From assembly GCA_017469605.1 (NCBI GenBank), contig JAFUGB010000359.1, forward strand, positions 1-9,382: a stretch of DNA of 9,382 nt, given 5' to 3'. The notes beneath the pieces were generated by a model. The model was given only the letters and a program-made list of their open reading frames with translations, was not told the DNA's origin and searched no databases. The position numbers and the translations under genes are program-made. This DNA is from Clostridia bacterium. Lineage in GTDB: Bacteria > Bacillota > Clostridia > Christensenellales > Aristaeellaceae. Shown here in pieces: positions 7,046 to 9,382 of this stretch (position 1 is its first letter; each line of letters begins with the position of its first letter).

Positions 7046-7797
7046 CACAAATGGGCGATCACGGCGGCGGCCATACCCAGCAGCATGCTGGCAGCAATGG
7101 AAAAGCTGTCCAGCCAGCGCATGCTTTTCTTTTCGCTCAGCGCGGTGAAGCAGGCCATGGACAGGGCCGAAACCAGCGCCACCAGCAGCGGCGTCCAGTC
7201 TCCCTTCAGCGCAAACGCGCCCGCGCCCGAAATATACGCGCCGATGTAGCTGCCAAGATAGGCGCTGACCATGCCGATGAACATGGCGGTCATGGCCTTG
7301 TCGCCAAAGGAGGGCTTGTCGCTGCCCGCCTTGTTTTCATTGCCCCGGGACAGCCGGGCCAGGTACTTTTTTCCAAACAGCGTGGTAAAGATCATGCCCC
7401 ACATGATGCACACGCTCATGAGGAAGGCAATGGTGGAAAAGGCGCCGGCCGTCATGCTTTCGCCGCGCAGCGTGCCGCCCAGCTGCTCGGCCGCAGCCTG
7501 GGCCACCTGTGTTTCATAATGCAGGGCGCCGATCACCGAAAGCCGCAGCCAGGGCCAGGGAATGCCCAGGCTGCCCGACAGCGCGATCACGCCCAGCAAT
7601 ATCCCCACGCTGGGCAGGATGGAAAAGGTAACGCTGGCCGTCACCGCCTGCTTCATCCGGGTGGTATCCATGCCCAGGGCCTTGCCCGCCCGCCAGGCGC
7701 GCACCATGAATATCACACAAACCATGGCCACAAAGGCCACGATCACACCGCAGATCAGGTACATGGTCCCGCTGCTCAATTGCTCCAGAACGGTCAT
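7045..7797 (-). CDS. DUF5058 family membrane protein
   Basis: A 250-residue membrane protein with six hydrophobic segments near 11-33, 52-77, 115-140, 168-192, 200-221 and 230-249. It matches what I know of DUF5058: an N-terminal helix ending in RAWRAGKALGMD, then FSILPSVGILLGVIALSGSLGIPWPWLRLSVIG across residues 58-90, followed by an amphipathic HYETQVA stretch. DUF5058 has no established function known to me. As first gene of an operon with a second six-helix protein and an M20 peptidase, a two-subunit transporter or channel for a peptide, amino acid or acylated amino acid is a reasonable guess. The ATG at 7797 has AAGGAAGGAA seven bases upstream and lies about 34 bases from the predicted transcription start; a TTG-started extension to 7866 would run across the promoter and is rejected. 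Confidence 0.87.
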   Translation of the reverse strand: MTVLEQLSSGTMYLICGVIVAFVAMVCVIFMVRAWRAGKALGMDTTRMKQAVTASVTFSILPSVGILLGVIALSGSLGIPWPWLRLSVIGALHYETQVAQAAAEQLGGTLRGESMTAGAFSTIAFLMSVCIMWGMIFTTLFGKKYLARLSRGNENKAGSDKPSFGDKAMTAMFIGMVSAYLGSYIGAYISGAGAFALKGDWTPLLVALVSALSMACFTALSEKKSMRWLDSFSIAASMLLGMAAAVIAHL

Positions 7798-7804
7798 GGG
7801 GTCG

Positions 7805-7814
7805 TTCCTTCCTT
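7805..7814 (-). promoter_or_regulatory. Ribosome binding site of the DUF5058 gene
   Basis: AAGGAAGGAA on the coding strand, seven bases before the ATG at 7797. It supports this start over the upstream in-frame TTG. Confidence 0.65.
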
Positions 7815-7837
7815 TCTTTTGGTGGTATACGTCCTTT

Positions 7838-7866
7838 ATATTATCACTATGCGCCCGAAAAAACAA
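7838..7866 (-). promoter_or_regulatory. Extended -10 promoter of the DUF5058 operon
   Basis: On the - strand TTGTTT (7866-7861) and TAATAT (7843-7838) are 17 bases apart, and the -10 is preceded by TGA, giving an extended TGN motif. The predicted start is near 7831. The -35 lies within the T-rich tail of the histidine kinase terminator, so the two transcription units are packed without spare sequence. Confidence 0.7.
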
Positions 7867-7905
7867 GAAAAGGCAAGGCCGGAAGCGTTTTCCCGCGGCC
7901 TTGCC
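7861..7905 (-). terminator. Intrinsic terminator of the histidine kinase gene
   Basis: A perfect 9-bp inverted repeat (GGCAAGGCC at 7872-7880, GGCCTTGCC at 7897-7905) has a 16-base loop. Read on the - strand it is followed by TTTTCTTGTTTTTT, a strong T-tract. On the + strand the same hairpin is followed by GCTTTTT, so it could also stop antisense transcripts. It begins about 50 bases after the kinase stop codon. Confidence 0.85.
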
Positions 7906-7956
7906 GCTTTTTGCCTTCGCCCGCTTTTACGGCGGCAAAGCGCGTTCTTCTTGGGC

Positions 7957-9382
7957 TTATGATCGGTCTTGCTGTTCGGCCGTCCTGATCAGGAAAGCAA
8001 ACTCGCTGCCCTCCCCGGGCTTGCTTTTAACCGTGATACGGCCGTCCAGCCGCTGCATGATTTCCCGGGCGATGGCCAGTCCCAGGCCGCTGCCCTTCAG
8101 GCTATGGCTGGGATCGGCCTGGTGGAAGCGGTCAAAGGCGTGCTGGACGGTATGCGCGTCCATGCCGATGCCGGTGTCCCGCACTGAAAAGCGCACAAAC
8201 CGCGGCTGGACAGCGGCGGACAAAACAACCTCGCCCCCCGCCGGCGTAAACTTGATGGCGTTATCCAGCAGGATGGTAAGCACCTGCTGCAGCCGGTCCT
8301 CGTTGGTTTCCACCGGGGGCAGGATTTCCGGCGTCTCCAGCCGAAGCGTCACGCCCTTTTGCCGGGCCAGGGTCTGGGTGCGGTCACAGAGTTCATAAAG
8401 CGTTTCCATGGTATCCACCGTCTCCAGCGCGAAGGAAGCCGGGCTGGACTGCAAATTGCTCAGCTCCAGCAGGTCATTCACCAGCCGGGACAGGCGCTTT
8501 ACCTCGCTGAGCAGCAGCTCATAATACCGCTGCCGGTCCTCTTCGGCCGTCGCCAGCCCGTCCCGCAGCCCCTCGGTAATCCCGCGCATGCTGCTCAACG
8601 GCGTACGCAGCTCATGGGAAATATTGGCCACATATTCCCGACGCGTGCGCTCCAGCCGCTCGTGCTCGGTCACATCCCGCAGCACGGCCAGCGCGCCGTC
8701 CCCCGAGGCCAGGGGCCGGAAAACGGCCAGCACGGTACGCTCGCCCACCTGCAGCAGCGCATCCTCCTGGGCAGCGCCGCGAAGGCCCCTCAGCACCTGC
8801 GCGTAATGGGAGGAATCCCGGCCGTTCAGCAGACCGGCGACGGCCTGGTTTTCTCGCAGGACATCGCCTGCCGCGTCCACAGCCAGCACGCCCTCATCCA
8901 GGCTGTCCAACACCTGGGACAAGGTATCGCGCTCGTTGGTCAATTCCCGCATGGAATGCGACAGGCGGCGGGACATCTGGTTGAACGCCCGGCCCAGGGG
9001 CCGCAGCTCCACCGGCAGCTTTTCGCTGATTTCTATTTCATCGCCCTCGCTGACGCGCCGGGCGGCCTCCACCAGCGTATCCACAGGGGCCATGATGCGC
9101 AGCGCCAGCAGCAGCAGCGCCACCGCCATGAAGGCCAGGCCCAGCAGCGCGTATTGCAGCATCAGACTCCGAAAAATCCCCTCAGCCACATTGACCTCAG
9201 CCAGGGGCTTCACCGCCACGGCCACGCCGTGCGCCGTACGCCCGCGCGCCAGCAAATGATCCCCCTCCTGTCGGATATCGGCAGTCTGCCCGGCTTCAGC
9301 GGCATAAGCCGAAAGCGCCTGGGCCATGGTTTCCAGCCGGCCGGGCACGGCCAGTGCCGTGCCATCCCCCTGGGCCAGGAAC
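7957..9382 (-). CDS. PhoR/WalK-type sensor histidine kinase (5' end missing)
   Basis: The frame is open to the right edge of the window, so the N-terminus is missing; 474 residues are visible. The protein senses a signal at the membrane and phosphorylates a partner response regulator, normally OmpR type and encoded just upstream. Order seen: about 70 residues of an extracytoplasmic domain, one membrane helix (about 73-97), HAMP (about 98-150), PAS (about 155-240), HisKA with phospho-accepting H256 in NISHELRTPLSS, and HATPase with N374 in LLDNAIKF, DTGIGMD at 402-408 and GSGLGLA at 430-436. All catalytic motifs are intact. HAMP-PAS-HisKA-HATPase is the layout of PhoR and WalK; sequence alone does not separate them here. 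The gene is followed by its own terminator, so it is transcribed separately from the DUF5058 operon. Confidence 0.93.
   Translation of the reverse strand, partial: FLAQGDGTALAVPGRLETMAQALSAYAAEAGQTADIRQEGDHLLARGRTAHGVAVAVKPLAEVNVAEGIFRSLMLQYALLGLAFMAVALLLLALRIMAPVDTLVEAARRVSEGDEIEISEKLPVELRPLGRAFNQMSRRLSHSMRELTNERDTLSQVLDSLDEGVLAVDAAGDVLRENQAVAGLLNGRDSSHYAQVLRGLRGAAQEDALLQVGERTVLAVFRPLASGDGALAVLRDVTEHERLERTRREYVANISHELRTPLSSMRGITEGLRDGLATAEEDRQRYYELLLSEVKRLSRLVNDLLELSNLQSSPASFALETVDTMETLYELCDRTQTLARQKGVTLRLETPEILPPVETNEDRLQQVLTILLDNAIKFTPAGGEVVLSAAVQPRFVRFSVRDTGIGMDAHTVQHAFDRFHQADPSHSLKGSGLGLAIAREIMQRLDGRITVKSKPGEGSEFAFLIRTAEQQDRS

Noticed and set aside
7798..7866. TTG-started N-terminal extension of the DUF5058 protein
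   Set aside because: It would cover the predicted -10 and -35 and lacks a ribosome binding site, while the ATG at 7797 has a good one.
7051..7962. Open frame on the + strand opposite the DUF5058 gene
   Set aside because: His/Gly/Gln-rich antisense shadow with no recognisable domain; the opposite strand has a clean six-helix protein with promoter and ribosome binding site.

Overview
The window is a GC-rich stretch of bacterial chromosome. It most likely comes from a Gram-positive Clostridia-type anaerobe (Firmicutes/Bacillota). The pointers are strong AGGAGG-type ribosome binding sites, SH3b-repeat secreted proteins, a DUF5058 membrane protein and a PhoR/WalK-type histidine kinase. No species call is possible from sequence alone. 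There are no tRNA or rRNA genes, CRISPR arrays, insertion sequences or phage genes. Six protein genes are visible, two of them cut by the window edges.

Left part (1-1972, + strand): the 3' portion of a large two-FtsX-domain ABC transporter permease, closed by a strong intrinsic terminator. A 166-base gap rich in hairpins follows, and a convergent gene then begins.

Middle part (2139-3772, - strand): a secreted protein with three SH3b-like repeats, Ala-rich linkers and a His/Asp-rich C-terminal domain I cannot name. It has its own promoter. Between the -35 and -10 of that promoter lies a direct repeat (TGTAAT-N5-TGTAAT on the coding strand) that fits the published WalR/YycF cell-wall regulator consensus.

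Right-middle part (3835-7797, - strand): a tight four-gene operon transcribed leftward from a recognisable extended -10 promoter. In order it encodes a DUF5058 six-helix membrane protein, a second six-helix membrane protein that looks like its obligate partner, a membrane-anchored M20 metallopeptidase with a complete two-zinc site, and an acyltransferase-3 membrane protein. Junctions are 14 nt, a 4-nt ATGA overlap and another 4-nt ATGA overlap, so translation is probably coupled. My reading is a paired membrane transporter or channel of unknown substrate working with a peptidase or N-acyl-amino-acid hydrolase. This is inference from gene linkage.

Right edge (7957-9382, - strand): the C-terminal part of a HAMP-PAS-HisKA-HATPase sensor kinase. 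Its terminator T-tract doubles as the -35 element of the DUF5058 operon promoter.

The observations most worth following are the DUF5058-partner-M20 module, the WalR-like box, the unnamed C-terminal domain of the SH3b protein, and the structured 1973-2138 gap.
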